64,000 nt of DNA from Corynebacterium diphtheriae. GTDB taxonomy: Bacteria > Actinomycetota > Actinomycetes > Mycobacteriales > Mycobacteriaceae. The notes below the pieces were generated by a model. That model saw only the letters and a program-made list of their open reading frames with translations, did no database searches and was not told the DNA's origin. This document shows, piece by piece, positions 39,494 to 49,008 of this stretch. The position numbers were made by a program, and so were the translations under genes. The stretch's first letter is position 1, and each line of letters starts with the position of its first letter. The stretch spans positions 806,001-870,000 of the forward strand of contig NZ_LN831026.1 of assembly GCF_001457455.1 (NCBI RefSeq), written 5' to 3'.

Positions 39494-40873
39494 GTGACTG
39501 ATCATGTCATCGCTCATGCGTTTAGTTATCGGCATGCGAGTAGGCGAAAGCCTGCTCTTGTCGATCTCACATTGAAAATCTCCCGTGGGGAACGGGTCCT
39601 TCTTTTGGGTGCATCGGGGTCGGGTAAATCTACTTTGCTCGCGGCTATTGCGGGTGTTTTGGCTGATGAGGACGGCGAACATAGCGGAGAGCTTCAGGTT
39701 TCGGGAACCCCTGGCATGGTGTTACAGGATCCAGATTCGCAGGTAATTTCCTCGCGCGTGGGCGATGATGTCGCCTTTGGGTGCGAAAATATGTGTGTTC
39801 CGCGCGATCAGATTTGGCCGCGAGTTACCCAAGCATTGGCGCAGGTAGGTCTAGATTTGCCGTTGGATCATCCCACATCCGAGTTATCTGGTGGCCAAAA
39901 GCAACGATTGGCACTTGCTGGTGTTATCGCGATGGGGGCGGATATTGTGCTTCTCGACGAGCCCACTGCCAATCTTGATCCGGATGGTGTGCGGGAGGTG
40001 GTGTCCAATATCAGCAGAGCAGTAGAGACAACCGGTGCCACCATGATTGTTGTGGAACACCGCGTGAGCACTTGGCTAGATCATGTCGACCGCATTATCG
40101 CACTAGGACCTGATGGCAGGGTGCTTGCCGACGGTCCCGCACGCGACGTGATCGCCAAACATGGCCGTGAACTGAGCGAATTAGGAATCTGGGTACCAGA
40201 AAACGACCCCCAATTACCAGCGGCACTGACCCCTACTCACAGCGATACGGCGATACATGCCCGTGAGCTAGCTGTGGGCTGGAATCAACCACTAGGAACT
40301 TATAGCTTTGATATTCCCGCTGGTGCCTCCACCGTAATCACCGGTGCTAACGGAAAAGGAAAATCTACCCTCCTACTCACGCTCGCCGGATTGCTACCTG
40401 CGCACAGTGGGCGAGTAGAAGTTGCCCACAACATCGCACGCGGGCTGCACACCGATCCGCTGCGTTGGAAATCCAAGGAACTAAGTTCGCGTTTTGGTTT
40501 CGTCTTTCAAGATCCCGAGCACCAATTTGTAGCTGCGACGGTTCGGGAAGAAATGCGCGTGGGGCTTCATGACCACAATCACCTTGCTCGAGCTGATTTA
40601 CTCCTCGAGCGGTTGCGGCTTGATCATTTAGCTGAGGCCAACCCATTTACCTTGTCCGGCGGGCAAAAACGTCGATTGTCGGTGGCAACCATTTTGGTTA
40701 ACACCCCAGATGTAGTTTTCCTTGATGAGCCAACCTTTGGACAAGATCGCACGACGTTTATCGAGCTAGTTACCTTGCTGCGCGAGCTAACCGATGCTGG
40801 TACCACGGTTGTTTCGATCACTCACGACGAGCTCTACCGACGTTGCTTGGGTGACAAGGAGATTGCATTATGA
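39494..40873 (+). CDS. ykoD: thiamine ECF transporter ATPase (two fused ABC domains)
   Basis: A 459-residue protein with two complete ABC ATPase domains. The first has Walker A LLLGASGSGKSTLLAAI, signature ELSGGQKQRLALA and Walker B IVLLDEPTANLD. The second has VITGANGKGKSTLLLTL, TLSGGQKRRLSVA and VVFLDEPTFGQD. This fused energising module is typical of YkoD. Start is GTG 39494 behind a TPP riboswitch. Its stop overlaps the ykoC start (ATGA), so the two are coupled. Together with YkoE it imports thiamine or hydroxymethylpyrimidine. Confidence 0.93.
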   Translation: MTDHVIAHAFSYRHASRRKPALVDLTLKISRGERVLLLGASGSGKSTLLAAIAGVLADEDGEHSGELQVSGTPGMVLQDPDSQVISSRVGDDVAFGCENMCVPRDQIWPRVTQALAQVGLDLPLDHPTSELSGGQKQRLALAGVIAMGADIVLLDEPTANLDPDGVREVVSNISRAVETTGATMIVVEHRVSTWLDHVDRIIALGPDGRVLADGPARDVIAKHGRELSELGIWVPENDPQLPAALTPTHSDTAIHARELAVGWNQPLGTYSFDIPAGASTVITGANGKGKSTLLLTLAGLLPAHSGRVEVAHNIARGLHTDPLRWKSKELSSRFGFVFQDPEHQFVAATVREEMRVGLHDHNHLARADLLLERLRLDHLAEANPFTLSGGQKRRLSVATILVNTPDVVFLDEPTFGQDRTTFIELVTLLRELTDAGTTVVSITHDELYRRCLGDKEIAL

Positions 40874-41625
40874 ACCTTCTACAAGCCACCAACCCCGTCA
40901 CCCGAGTAGCAGCACTCATGTTGTTGACCACCCCGCTATTACTCAGCGTCGATGTCGTGTCAGCGGCCGTATCTCTTGTCCTAACGATCGTGCTGTCACC
41001 ACTTGCAGGTGTTGGCGTGGGCACGCTGCTGCGGCGCGGTTTCCCGCTTCTCATTGCTACCCCCATCGCGGGAATATCCATGGCGCTTTATGGTCGACCC
41101 GAAGGACACGAATACTTCTCGTTCCTTTTTGCCCACGTTACTGATAACTCCCTCCAGCTAGCCGCAGCGATCATGGTGCGTGTGCTGGCAGTAGGGCTTC
41201 CAGCGATAGTTCTTCTCGCACACATCGACCCCACCGAACTAGGAGATGGCCTCGCACAAATCCTTCGTCTGCCACATCGCTTTGTCATCTCGGCTGTCGC
41301 AAGCACCCGAATGATCAGCCTTTTTACTAGAGACTGGCAGTCGATGCGACGTGCGCGCCGGGTGCGCGGCATTGATGATTCGAATCGGGTTCGGTCAAGT
41401 TTTTCGATGGTGTTTGGCCTGTTGGTGCTCGCTGTTCGTCGCGGCTCCAAATTGGCGACAGCTATGGAGGCCCGTGGTTTTGGGCGCAAATCTGAGCGTA
41501 CGTGGGCGCGGGAATCTACGGTGGGTGCCGCTGATGCGGTGTTGTTGCTGGTGTGCGTGGCGGCGTCGACAAGCGCGATCGTGGCGGCGATCGTGACAGG
41601 AAGTTTTAGGTTTCTCGGCGCATGA
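40870..41625 (+). CDS. ykoC: thiamine ECF transporter T component
   Basis: A 251-residue membrane protein with about 5-6 helices. It has the two Ala-Arg-Gly type coupling motifs of EcfT proteins: RRARRVRGID (residues about 161-170) and ATAMEARGFG (about 196-205), which contact the two ATPase sites of YkoD. The ATG overlaps the ykoD stop by four bases, and its own TGA overlaps the start of the next gene. Confidence 0.91.
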   Translation: MNLLQATNPVTRVAALMLLTTPLLLSVDVVSAAVSLVLTIVLSPLAGVGVGTLLRRGFPLLIATPIAGISMALYGRPEGHEYFSFLFAHVTDNSLQLAAAIMVRVLAVGLPAIVLLAHIDPTELGDGLAQILRLPHRFVISAVASTRMISLFTRDWQSMRRARRVRGIDDSNRVRSSFSMVFGLLVLAVRRGSKLATAMEARGFGRKSERTWARESTVGAADAVLLLVCVAASTSAIVAAIVTGSFRFLGA

Positions 41626-42080
41626 TCGTGCTTATCGACGGCCCCTCCGGTTCCGGGAAAACTACCTTCGCGGGATTTCTTGGCGAGATTTTAGGAATGC
41701 GCATCGTGCATTTTGATGACCTGTACCCAGGGTGGCATGGATTGGCTGCTGGAGTTGAGATCGTTACTGCCCTCCTAGAGGGAGCGGGAGGATATCACCG
41801 TTGGGATTGGGAGAACAACGTCATGGGGCCGTGGGTGGAAGTGCCCGAACGGAACTTAATTATTGAGGGGGTGGGTAGTCTTGCCCCCAGCGTTGTTCGA
41901 GCGGCGCGGCAGCATGGCCCAGTATTGACCATGCTGTTTGATGGCCCTGAGCAGATGCGACGGAGCAGAGCGCTCGCCAGGGATCCGTTTTATGAGCCAT
42001 GGTGGGAGATGTGGGCTGAGCAAGAAGCTCGACATTTTGCGACGGTAGAGACGCCGGATGTGACACGGGGGTATCCCTGA
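41622..42080 (+). CDS. P-loop kinase (uridine kinase-like)
   Basis: A 152-residue protein with Walker A VLIDGPSGSGKTTFAGFL (residues about 3-20) and a short acidic motif HFDDLYPGWHGL resembling the uridine/cytidine kinase substrate loop. LIIEGVGSLAP corresponds to the Walker B region. Its ATG overlaps the ykoC stop (ATGA), placing it in the thiamine transport operon. A role in phosphorylating a transported thiamine precursor is an attractive inference, but no specificity residue supports it. CCTCCTAG at 41771 encodes LLE. Confidence 0.7.
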   Translation: MIVLIDGPSGSGKTTFAGFLGEILGMRIVHFDDLYPGWHGLAAGVEIVTALLEGAGGYHRWDWENNVMGPWVEVPERNLIIEGVGSLAPSVVRAARQHGPVLTMLFDGPEQMRRSRALARDPFYEPWWEMWAEQEARHFATVETPDVTRGYP

Positions 42081-42180
42081 CGGGGGCACTTTAGGGGGTG
42101 ATGACGTCGGCACTGCACCTTCATTGTGAATGTAATCACGTACTCTTAAAAATGCAGGTCTAAGGTATTTTTAATGAAAT

Positions 42181-42202
42181 AAAACTATTATTTGATAGTT
42201 TT
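42181..42202. promoter_or_regulatory. AT-rich inverted repeat upstream of the oppA-like gene
   Basis: AAAACTAT (42181-42188) and ATAGTTTT (42195-42202) are perfect arms with a 6-nt loop in the 261-bp gap 42081-42341. It may end the thiamine operon or act as an operator for the peptide transporter. Confidence 0.4.
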
Positions 42203-42341
42203 AGTGACTTGGAGGGGGATAAGTGGCTTCGTCGTGATGTGCGTTACGGGATAGGATCTTGCTCAAGCAACGAAAGTTTCCTTCTAGCCAAACGCGCGGA
42301 CGCTGTTGCGAATGATGTCCACATCCCTTGGGAGGTCTCAC

Positions 42342-43931
42342 ATGACGCTAAAGAAGACTCTCGCCGTCGGCATGACCGCGGCACTAGCTCTAGGCCTGAC
42401 TGCCTGCTCTTCGGATTCCTCATCCGGAAGCACTGGCGGTTCGGGTGACAATTATGTTTTGGCAAACGGATCAGAGCCACAAAACCCTCTGATTCCGGCC
42501 AATACGAACGAGGTCGGCGGTGGCCGAGTCGTTGACATCATCTATGGCGGTCTGGTCTATTACGACACCGAGGGCAAAGCGCACAACGAGCAAGCAGAAT
42601 CCATCGAACTCGAAGGCGATCGTATCTACAAGATCACCTTGAAAGATGGCCTGAAGTTCTCCGACGGTACCCCAATCAAGGCAGAGAACTTTGTTAAGAC
42701 GTGGAACTATGCCGTCGCTAACGATCAACTCAACGCTTCCTTCTTTGAAGGCATCAAAGGCTTTAAAGAAGGTGTCAAGGAGCTCGAAGGCCTCAAGGTA
42801 GTAGACGACAAGACCTTCACTGTCGAACTTGATCAGCCAGAATCCGACTTCCCATCCCGCCTAGGTTACTCTGCCTTCTTCGCGCTACCAGATGTAGCTT
42901 TTGACGATATGGCAGCATTTGGCGAAAACCCTGTGTCCTCCGGTCCTTACAAGTTAGCGGAGTGGAACCACAACGAGTCCTTGACCATCGTTCCTAACGA
43001 GGAATACCAGGGCGATCGCAAAGCGAAAAACGATGGTGTGAAGTTTGTCTTCTATGCATCCCAAGACGCTGCATACTCCGACCTGCTCGCAGGCAATTTG
43101 GATGTTCTCGACCAAGTTCCAGACTCCGCATTTGCCACCTATAAGGATGAGCTAGGCGATCGTGCGGTTAACCAGCCAGCTGCTGTCTTCCAGTCCTTTA
43201 CCATCCCAGAAAAGCTGGAACACTTCTCTGGTGAAGAAGGTGCACTGCGTCGCGCAGCAATCTCTCACGCAATTAACCGTGAAGAAATCACCAAGACGAT
43301 CTTCCAAGACACCCGCACCCCAGCTAAGGACTTCTCCTCGCCAGTCGTTGACGGCTACAAGGAAGGCCTGAAGGGCTCTGAGGTAGTCAAGTTTGATTCC
43401 GCAAAGGCAAAGGAACTGTGGGCTCAAGCTGACAAGATCTCCAAGTTCACCGGAGAGTTCACCATTGCCTATAACTCTGATGGTGGCCACCAGTCGTGGG
43501 TTGATGCAGTAGCAAACCAGCTCAAGAACAACCTCGGTATCGCAGCAAGCGGTAAGCCATACCCAGACTTCAAGTCGCTTCGCGACGAAGTCACTAACCA
43601 CACCATTACCGGAGCATTCCGTACCGGCTGGCAGGGTGACTACCCACTGCTCGGCAACTTCTTGCAGCCTCTTTACGCTACAAACGCAAGCTCCAACGAT
43701 GGTCAGTACAGCAATCCTGCATTTGACGCCAAGCTAGAAGAAGCCGCAGGCGCTAAGTCTGTTGAAGAAGGCCTCAAGCTCTACCAAGAAGCAGAAGAAA
43801 TCCTCTTCAAAGATCTCCCAGCTATCCCACTGTGGTACGCAAACGTCAACGGTGGCTCTTCTGACAAAGTCTCCAACGTGACCTTCAACTGGAAGTCCGT
43901 TGCAGCATACGAACAGATCACCAAGGGATAA
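42342..43931 (+). CDS. oppA: oligopeptide ABC transporter substrate-binding lipoprotein
   Basis: A 529-residue lipoprotein from ATG 42342 (MTLKKTLAVG), which has GGGAGG eight bases upstream. Signal peptide and lipobox GLTAC are followed by a Ser/Gly linker. The mature part is an SBP family 5 protein: YVLANGSEPQNPLIPAN, IYKITLKDGLKFSDGTPIKAENFVKTWNYA, and AISHAINREEITKTIF. It binds peptides outside the membrane and delivers them to the OppBC permease encoded directly downstream. The frame is open to 42306. Symbol reflects the family; dipeptide specificity (DppA) is also possible. Confidence 0.87.
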   Translation: MTLKKTLAVGMTAALALGLTACSSDSSSGSTGGSGDNYVLANGSEPQNPLIPANTNEVGGGRVVDIIYGGLVYYDTEGKAHNEQAESIELEGDRIYKITLKDGLKFSDGTPIKAENFVKTWNYAVANDQLNASFFEGIKGFKEGVKELEGLKVVDDKTFTVELDQPESDFPSRLGYSAFFALPDVAFDDMAAFGENPVSSGPYKLAEWNHNESLTIVPNEEYQGDRKAKNDGVKFVFYASQDAAYSDLLAGNLDVLDQVPDSAFATYKDELGDRAVNQPAAVFQSFTIPEKLEHFSGEEGALRRAAISHAINREEITKTIFQDTRTPAKDFSSPVVDGYKEGLKGSEVVKFDSAKAKELWAQADKISKFTGEFTIAYNSDGGHQSWVDAVANQLKNNLGIAASGKPYPDFKSLRDEVTNHTITGAFRTGWQGDYPLLGNFLQPLYATNASSNDGQYSNPAFDAKLEEAAGAKSVEEGLKLYQEAEEILFKDLPAIPLWYANVNGGSSDKVSNVTFNWKSVAAYEQITKG

Positions 43932-43959
43932 CACCCCCTGCCCGTGAACTCCGTCGTGA

Positions 43960-43983
43960 GCCCCGCGTCACCACACGCGGGGC
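43960..43983 (+). terminator. intercistronic hairpin after oppA
   Basis: GCCCCGCGT (43960-43968) pairs with ACGCGGGGC (43975-43983). No T-run follows, so it likely stabilises the abundant binding-protein mRNA or causes partial termination before the permease genes. Confidence 0.6.
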
Positions 43984-44022
43984 TTCGGCGACGGATCTAG
44001 ATGTTGAAATAAGGAACCACAT

Positions 44023-44949
44023 ATGTTGCGTTATATCGGGCGCCGATTGCTCCAAATGATCCCCGTGTTCTTTGGTGCAACCCTTTTGCTCTACGCACTC
44101 GTCTTCTTGATGCCTGGCGATCCAGTGGCCGCCCTCGGCGGCGACAGAGGCCTAACCGAAGCAGCCCGCGCTCGCATCTCAGCCGAGTACAACTTGGACA
44201 AACCCTTCCTCGTTCAATACCTGCTCTACATCAAGGGTATTTTTCAGCTGGACTTTGGTACTACATTTTCCGGCCGCCCAGTTGCAGAAGCAATGGCTCA
44301 TGCATTTCCTGTGACTATCAAGTTAGCTGTCATGGCACTGATCTTTGAAGCTGTGTTCGGTGTTATTTTTGGTGTGATCGCCGGTATGCGTCGCGGTGGC
44401 ATATTTGACTCCACCGTTTTGGTCCTCTCGCTTCTCGTTATTGCAGTGCCTTCCTTCGTGATTGGCTTTGTTTTCCAGTTCTTTGTGGGAGTGAAGTGGG
44501 GATTACTCCCTGTAACTGTTGGTTCAAATGTCTCGGTGAAGTCGCTTCTTATGCCCGCCATCGTATTGGGTGCGTTGTCTTTTGCCTATGTTGTTCGTTT
44601 GACTAGGCAGTCCGTATCGGAAAATCTCACTGCTGATTATGTTCGCACTGCGCGAGCTAAAGGCTTGAAGGGGTCGACCGTGACGATGCGCCATGTGCTG
44701 CGTAACTCGTTGATTCCAGTGGCCACATATTTGGGTGCTGACCTAGGCGCCTTGATGGCCGGTGCGATCGTGACTGAGGGCATATTCGGCATTAACGGTG
44801 TTGGTGGAACTATGTACCACGCCATTTTGAAGGGTGAACCTACTACGGTGGTGTCATTTACCACCGTTCTCGTGATCGTCTACATCATCGCCAACTTGGT
44901 CGTGGACTTAATCTACGCCCTGCTTGACCCAAGGATCCGCTATGCATAA
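44023..44949 (+). CDS. oppB: oligopeptide ABC transporter permease (OppB type)
   Basis: A 308-residue permease with six membrane helices. The N terminus MLRYIGRRLLQMIPVFFGATLLLYALVFLMPGDP is the OppB/DppB signature. The cytoplasmic EAA loop that contacts the ATPase is DYVRTARAKGLKGSTVTMRHVLRNSLIP (residues about 205-232). It lies 91 bp after the binding protein and overlaps the next permease gene. Confidence 0.92.
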   Translation: MLRYIGRRLLQMIPVFFGATLLLYALVFLMPGDPVAALGGDRGLTEAARARISAEYNLDKPFLVQYLLYIKGIFQLDFGTTFSGRPVAEAMAHAFPVTIKLAVMALIFEAVFGVIFGVIAGMRRGGIFDSTVLVLSLLVIAVPSFVIGFVFQFFVGVKWGLLPVTVGSNVSVKSLLMPAIVLGALSFAYVVRLTRQSVSENLTADYVRTARAKGLKGSTVTMRHVLRNSLIPVATYLGADLGALMAGAIVTEGIFGINGVGGTMYHAILKGEPTTVVSFTTVLVIVYIIANLVVDLIYALLDPRIRYA

Positions 44950-45895
44950 CAATAACTTTTCGCGTCGTGGCCAAGAGCATTTCGTTTCCAGCGTCGACGA
45001 AACCGGTCTGGGTGCTGTCGACGCCGTTGCTGATGAATCGGCACCAACCTCTATGTGGGGCGAAGCATGGACCTACTTACGACGCCGCCCTTTGTTCTGG
45101 GTTTCAGCAGCGTTGATCTTCCTCGCTTTGCTCATGGCAATCGTGCCGCAGCTTTTTACCTCCACTGATCCGCAGTTCTGTGAACTGGGAAAGTCGTTGG
45201 CAAAACCTGTACCTGGTCACCCCTTTGGTTTCGATCGTCAAGGTTGTGACATTTACTCCCGCATGATTTACGGCGCACGTGCGTCCGTTGCCGTAGGCGT
45301 GCTCACCACCATCGCAGTGGTGCTAATCGGCACCGCGATTGGTTCCGCAGCAGGCTATATCGGTGGTTTCTTGGACACCTTGCTGTCGCGCCTGACAGAT
45401 ATTTTCTTCGCGGTGCCTCTCGTGCTCGCCGCCATCGTTGTAATGCAGATGTTCAAAGAGTCTCGCTCCATCATCACTGTTGTCGTCGTGCTCGCTTTGT
45501 TCGGTTGGACCAACATTGCCCGCATTACTCGTGGTGCGGTGCTGTCCACTAAGAACGAAGAATTTGTTACAGCTGCTCGCGCTGTTGGTGCCTCGAGGTG
45601 GCGTATTCTCACCACTCACGTTCTTCCTAACTCCGCAGCACCCATCATTGTGTATGCAACCGTGGCATTGGGTACTTTCATCGTGGCAGAGGCAACCTTG
45701 TCCTTCCTAGGCATTGGCCTCCCACCGAGCATCGTGTCGTGGGGTGGCGACATCGCCAAGGCGCAAGCGTCGCTACGCACGCAGCCCATGGTGCTGTTCT
45801 ATCCTGCCGTTGCCCTTGGCCTTACCGTCTTGAGTTTCATCATGATGGGCGACGCCGTCCGCGACGCCCTCGATCCAAAGTCTAGGAAGCGATAA
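44942..45895 (+). CDS. oppC: oligopeptide ABC transporter permease (OppC type)
   Basis: A 317-residue permease from ATG 44942, overlapping the oppB stop. A polar N terminus of about 45 residues precedes the OppC-N helix (RRRPLFWVSAALIFLALLMAIVPQLF), followed by HPFGFDRQGCDIYSRMIYGAR, typical of OppC. The EAA loop is FVTAARAVGASRWRILTTHVLPN. It pairs with OppB to form the membrane channel. The ATPase gene begins two bases after its stop. Confidence 0.92.
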   Translation: MHNNNFSRRGQEHFVSSVDETGLGAVDAVADESAPTSMWGEAWTYLRRRPLFWVSAALIFLALLMAIVPQLFTSTDPQFCELGKSLAKPVPGHPFGFDRQGCDIYSRMIYGARASVAVGVLTTIAVVLIGTAIGSAAGYIGGFLDTLLSRLTDIFFAVPLVLAAIVVMQMFKESRSIITVVVVLALFGWTNIARITRGAVLSTKNEEFVTAARAVGASRWRILTTHVLPNSAAPIIVYATVALGTFIVAEATLSFLGIGLPPSIVSWGGDIAKAQASLRTQPMVLFYPAVALGLTVLSFIMMGDAVRDALDPKSRKR

Positions 45896-45897
45896 TC

Positions 45898-47580
45898 ATG
45901 TCTGAGAAAAATCAACAGCCGCTTCTAGAGATGCGTGATGTTCGCATCGCTTTTACTTCCACCACCGGAACCGTTGAAGCAGTCCGTGGAATTGATCTAA
46001 CTATTTACCCAGGACAATCGGTCGCAATTGTTGGTGAATCTGGATCCGGTAAGTCCACTACGGCGATGTCCATCATCGGGTTGTTGCCAGGCACCGGCAA
46101 AGTGACCGATGGGCAGATCATTTTCGATGGCCAAGACATCACCACATACAGCGAAAAACAAATGCAGGAGTTACGTGGCTCCCACATTGGTTTGGTGCCA
46201 CAGGACCCGATGAGCAATCTCAACCCTGTGTGGCGCATTGGCACGCAGGTGAAAGAATCCCTCAAAGCCAACAACGTGGTGCCGGGCTCCCAAATGGACG
46301 AGCGCGTAACCCAGTTATTGGAGGAGGCGGGGCTTCCCGACGCTGCCCGCCGCGCCAAGCAGTACCCTCATGAATTTTCTGGTGGTATGCGCCAGCGCGC
46401 CTTGATCGGTATCGGCCTGGCCGCACGTCCTAAGCTCTTGATTGCCGACGAGCCGACCTCTGCTCTCGACGTCACCGTGCAAAAGCGGATTTTGGACCAC
46501 CTAGAAAATCTCACCCATGAGCTCGGTACCGCGGTGCTTTTCATTACCCACGACCTTGGCCTAGCTGCCGAGCGCGCAGAGCACCTCGTGGTCATGCACC
46601 GTGGTCGTATCGTGGAATCAGGCCCGTCGCTCGATATCTTGCGAAACCCTCAGCACCCCTACACCCGTCGACTGGTCAAAGCTGCACCATCACTGGCATC
46701 AGCGCGCATCCAATCTGCTCAAGAAAAGGGCGTTGAAAGCTCGGAGATCCTTGCAACGGAAAAGAAGACCGATGAGGAAATCATCCGCGTTGAAAACCTC
46801 ACCAAGATCTTTAACGTTCGCGGCCAACGCGGTGACAAAGCTGAACTCAAAGCAGTTGATGACGTCAGCTTCAGCCTGAAAAAGGGCACCACATTGGCGC
46901 TGGTGGGTGAGTCCGGATCCGGAAAATCCACCGTGGCCAACATGGTGCTCAACCTCATCGATCCCACGACGGGCAAGGTCTATTACAAAGGCACCGATCT
47001 TTCCACACTAGGAAAGAAGGAGCTTTTCGACATGCGCCGCAAGCTCCAAGTAGTGTTCCAGAACCCTTATGGTTCTTTGGATCCGATGTATTCGATTTTC
47101 CGCTGTATCGAAGAGCCCCTCCTAGTGCACAAGGTGGGTAGTCGAAAAGAGCGGGAGAAGCGCGTAGCTGAGCTGCTTGATATGGTTGCTATGCCGCGCT
47201 CTGCGATGCGTCGCTACCCGAATGAGCTTTCCGGTGGTCAGCGCCAGCGGATCGCCGTCGCGCGAGCACTCGCATTGAACCCTGAGGTGATTGTGCTCGA
47301 TGAGGCAGTTTCGGCTCTTGACGTTCTTGTTCAGAACCAGATTCTGCAGCTTCTGGCTGATCTCCAACAGGAGTTGGATTTGAGCTACTTGTTCATCACC
47401 CATGACCTTGCAGTTGTGCGTCAAACAGCGGATCATGTTGTCGTCATGCAAAAAGGTCGCGTAGTAGAGCAGGGCACTACCGACGAGCTGTTCCTCAATG
47501 CACGTGAGGATTACACCCGTGATCTGATCAACTCTGTTCCAGGTCTTGGCGTTGAGCTCGGTACGGGAGAAAACCTGTAA
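45898..47580 (+). CDS. oppD: oligopeptide ABC transporter ATPase, fused OppD-OppF
   Basis: A 560-residue protein with two ABC domains. The first (residues about 5-265) has Walker A VGESGSGKSTTAMSIIG, signature EFSGGMRQRALIG and Walker B LLIADEPTSALD. The second (about 295-555) has VGESGSGKSTVANMVLN, ELSGGQRQRIAVA and VIVLDEAVSALD. In most bacteria OppD and OppF are separate; the fused form is common in corynebacteria. In the second Walker B the usual EPVSALD is EAVSALD. CCTCCTAG at 47118 encodes LLV. It is the last gene of the opp operon. Confidence 0.93.
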   Translation: MSEKNQQPLLEMRDVRIAFTSTTGTVEAVRGIDLTIYPGQSVAIVGESGSGKSTTAMSIIGLLPGTGKVTDGQIIFDGQDITTYSEKQMQELRGSHIGLVPQDPMSNLNPVWRIGTQVKESLKANNVVPGSQMDERVTQLLEEAGLPDAARRAKQYPHEFSGGMRQRALIGIGLAARPKLLIADEPTSALDVTVQKRILDHLENLTHELGTAVLFITHDLGLAAERAEHLVVMHRGRIVESGPSLDILRNPQHPYTRRLVKAAPSLASARIQSAQEKGVESSEILATEKKTDEEIIRVENLTKIFNVRGQRGDKAELKAVDDVSFSLKKGTTLALVGESGSGKSTVANMVLNLIDPTTGKVYYKGTDLSTLGKKELFDMRRKLQVVFQNPYGSLDPMYSIFRCIEEPLLVHKVGSRKEREKRVAELLDMVAMPRSAMRRYPNELSGGQRQRIAVARALALNPEVIVLDEAVSALDVLVQNQILQLLADLQQELDLSYLFITHDLAVVRQTADHVVVMQKGRVVEQGTTDELFLNAREDYTRDLINSVPGLGVELGTGENL

Positions 47581-47778
47581 TTTCATCTTAGTGACGGATT
47601 AGAGCTGCCATGAAATAGGGCTGCTTGCATGGACGCACCAATTGGTAGGTATAGCAATATGCTTGTTCGTTGCTGAGTTACGCGCCACCCGTATTGGGGG
47701 TGTCCCTATGTTTTTGTCAAGCTGCGGGCTGGCTGTGTGTGGTCAAAACTGTGGGGGTGCTTTGTCGTATGACTAAGG

Positions 47779-47815
47779 GGCCGGTGAGTGTGAACTCATC
47801 GGCCTGCAGTTTTTA
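47779..47815 (+). terminator. terminator-like hairpin at the left edge of the island
   Basis: GGCCGGTGAGT (47779-47789) pairs with ACTCATCGGCC (47794-47804) with one mismatch, and TTTTTACTTT follows. It lies about 200 bp after the opp operon and may end it. Confidence 0.6.
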
Positions 47816-47848
47816 CTTTATGCCGCTACAGCGCGGGCGGGGTGATGA

Positions 47849-48309
47849 CAATGCTCCTTTAACTCATGTGATAATCATATCCATTATCGATTAGCTTCAA
47901 GTTTCCTAAGGTCGAACTACCTAGTTGCCGCATTACTGGCGTCAACTACCCTCATATCGCCTATTTCAGCACATGCAGAAGGTTTTTTGAGACTCGTCTC
48001 GACGGTGTGCGTACAGGATTTATTACGCGCTCTTGGAATGACCGTAATTATGATGGGTATAACACCGAAATTACAGCCGCTAATTGTTTGAATAATCCTC
48101 ACGGATCGCCAGGTAGGGTTGAATTTACTCTGAAGAAAAAGATTCCAGTGTTGCCGGACCATGATTTGGGTACCCGTATTCTTAACGGATGCTATAGGGA
48201 GTGGGACCGTGGTAACTGGGGGCGAGTTGCTGCTGGTGACTACTATGCTGTTGTGGGTACTTTTGATTGGAATCGCCTGACTATTAACTGGCTAAAGGTA
48301 GGTTACTGA
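47849..48309 (+). pseudogene. broken secreted small protein gene
   Basis: The frame open from 47849 encodes a signal-peptide-like segment from 47921 (LVAALLASTTLISPISAHAEG). At the T6 run 47983-47988 the frame must change by -1 to continue into 48007-48309. That part encodes about 100 residues without membrane segments (RTGFITRSWNDRNYDGYNTE at the start, FDWNRLTINWLKVGY at the end). Joined, it would be an exported protein of about 110-115 mature residues. No ATG, GTG or TTG start is present before the signal sequence, so the 5-prime end is also damaged. It precedes an ABC ATPase and two membrane proteins, as bacteriocin-like peptides often do, but I recognise no family. Confidence 0.5.
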
Positions 48310-48311
48310 CG

Positions 48312-49007
48312 ATGCTTGAGCTTCAGAATGTCAAAGTTAGACGCTCCGGAAAGCTTTTACTCGATGTACCATCGTTAAAGATCGATTCTCGTGCCACACT
48401 TTTATTGGGGGTAAACGGCGCAGGAAAATCAACACTTCTATCAATTTTGGCAGGGCGTTTAGCACCTTCTGCGGGGCGTGTAAACGGATCTAAATCGGTT
48501 ATTAGCGTGGAGCAGCAATTTAAACCCATCATTGGTTTTACGTGTGTTGAATACTGTGCATATGTTGGCTGGTTGGGTGGACAAGCTTGGTCAGTTGCAC
48601 GTCAAAAGGCGTCATACTGGCTTGAGTTTGTTGGAATTGAACATCTAATGCATCAGCGTTGTGAAAAACTAAGCGGTGGTGAACGTTCGCGCTTAGCCAT
48701 TGCTACCGCACTAAACTCCGGTGCCGATATGTTGCTTTTGGATGAACCCAGCGCTGCATTAGATCCAGTGAGTAAGCAAGCGATTAGCGACTTATATTGT
48801 CAAATAGTCGAATATGGACAATCGTTATTGGTATCAACTCACGATAGCGCTGATTTGAAGTTCCCGTTTGAGCGCGTGATCGTTCTCGATGCTGGTCAAA
48901 TCCGATTTGATGGCTCATGTGCTGAGTTTCAAGATCTGTCGTTGCAGCAAGGAGATTCTCCAGCTCATATACTTTCTAAAGCATTCAAGAAAAGGGAGCG
49001 TAGGTAG
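48312..49007 (+). CDS. ABC transporter ATP-binding protein
   Basis: A 231-residue single ABC domain. Walker A is LLLGVNGAGKSTLLSIL (residues about 31-47), the Q-loop is near SVEQQFKP, the signature is KLSGGERSRLAIA and Walker B is MLLLDEPSAALD, with the switch His in VSTHDS. It is of the CcmA/exporter type with no second domain. It begins two bases after the broken peptide gene and ends one base before the permease ATG, so the cluster was a single operon. Export of, or immunity to, the linked peptide is the likely role (inference). Confidence 0.85.
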   Translation: MLELQNVKVRRSGKLLLDVPSLKIDSRATLLLGVNGAGKSTLLSILAGRLAPSAGRVNGSKSVISVEQQFKPIIGFTCVEYCAYVGWLGGQAWSVARQKASYWLEFVGIEHLMHQRCEKLSGGERSRLAIATALNSGADMLLLDEPSAALDPVSKQAISDLYCQIVEYGQSLLVSTHDSADLKFPFERVIVLDAGQIRFDGSCAEFQDLSLQQGDSPAHILSKAFKKRERR

Positions 49008-49008
49008 T

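Noticed and set aside
47670-47894. 74-codon frame between opp and the broken secreted gene
   Set aside because: It runs through a terminator hairpin and lacks a ribosome site. The composition is not protein-like.
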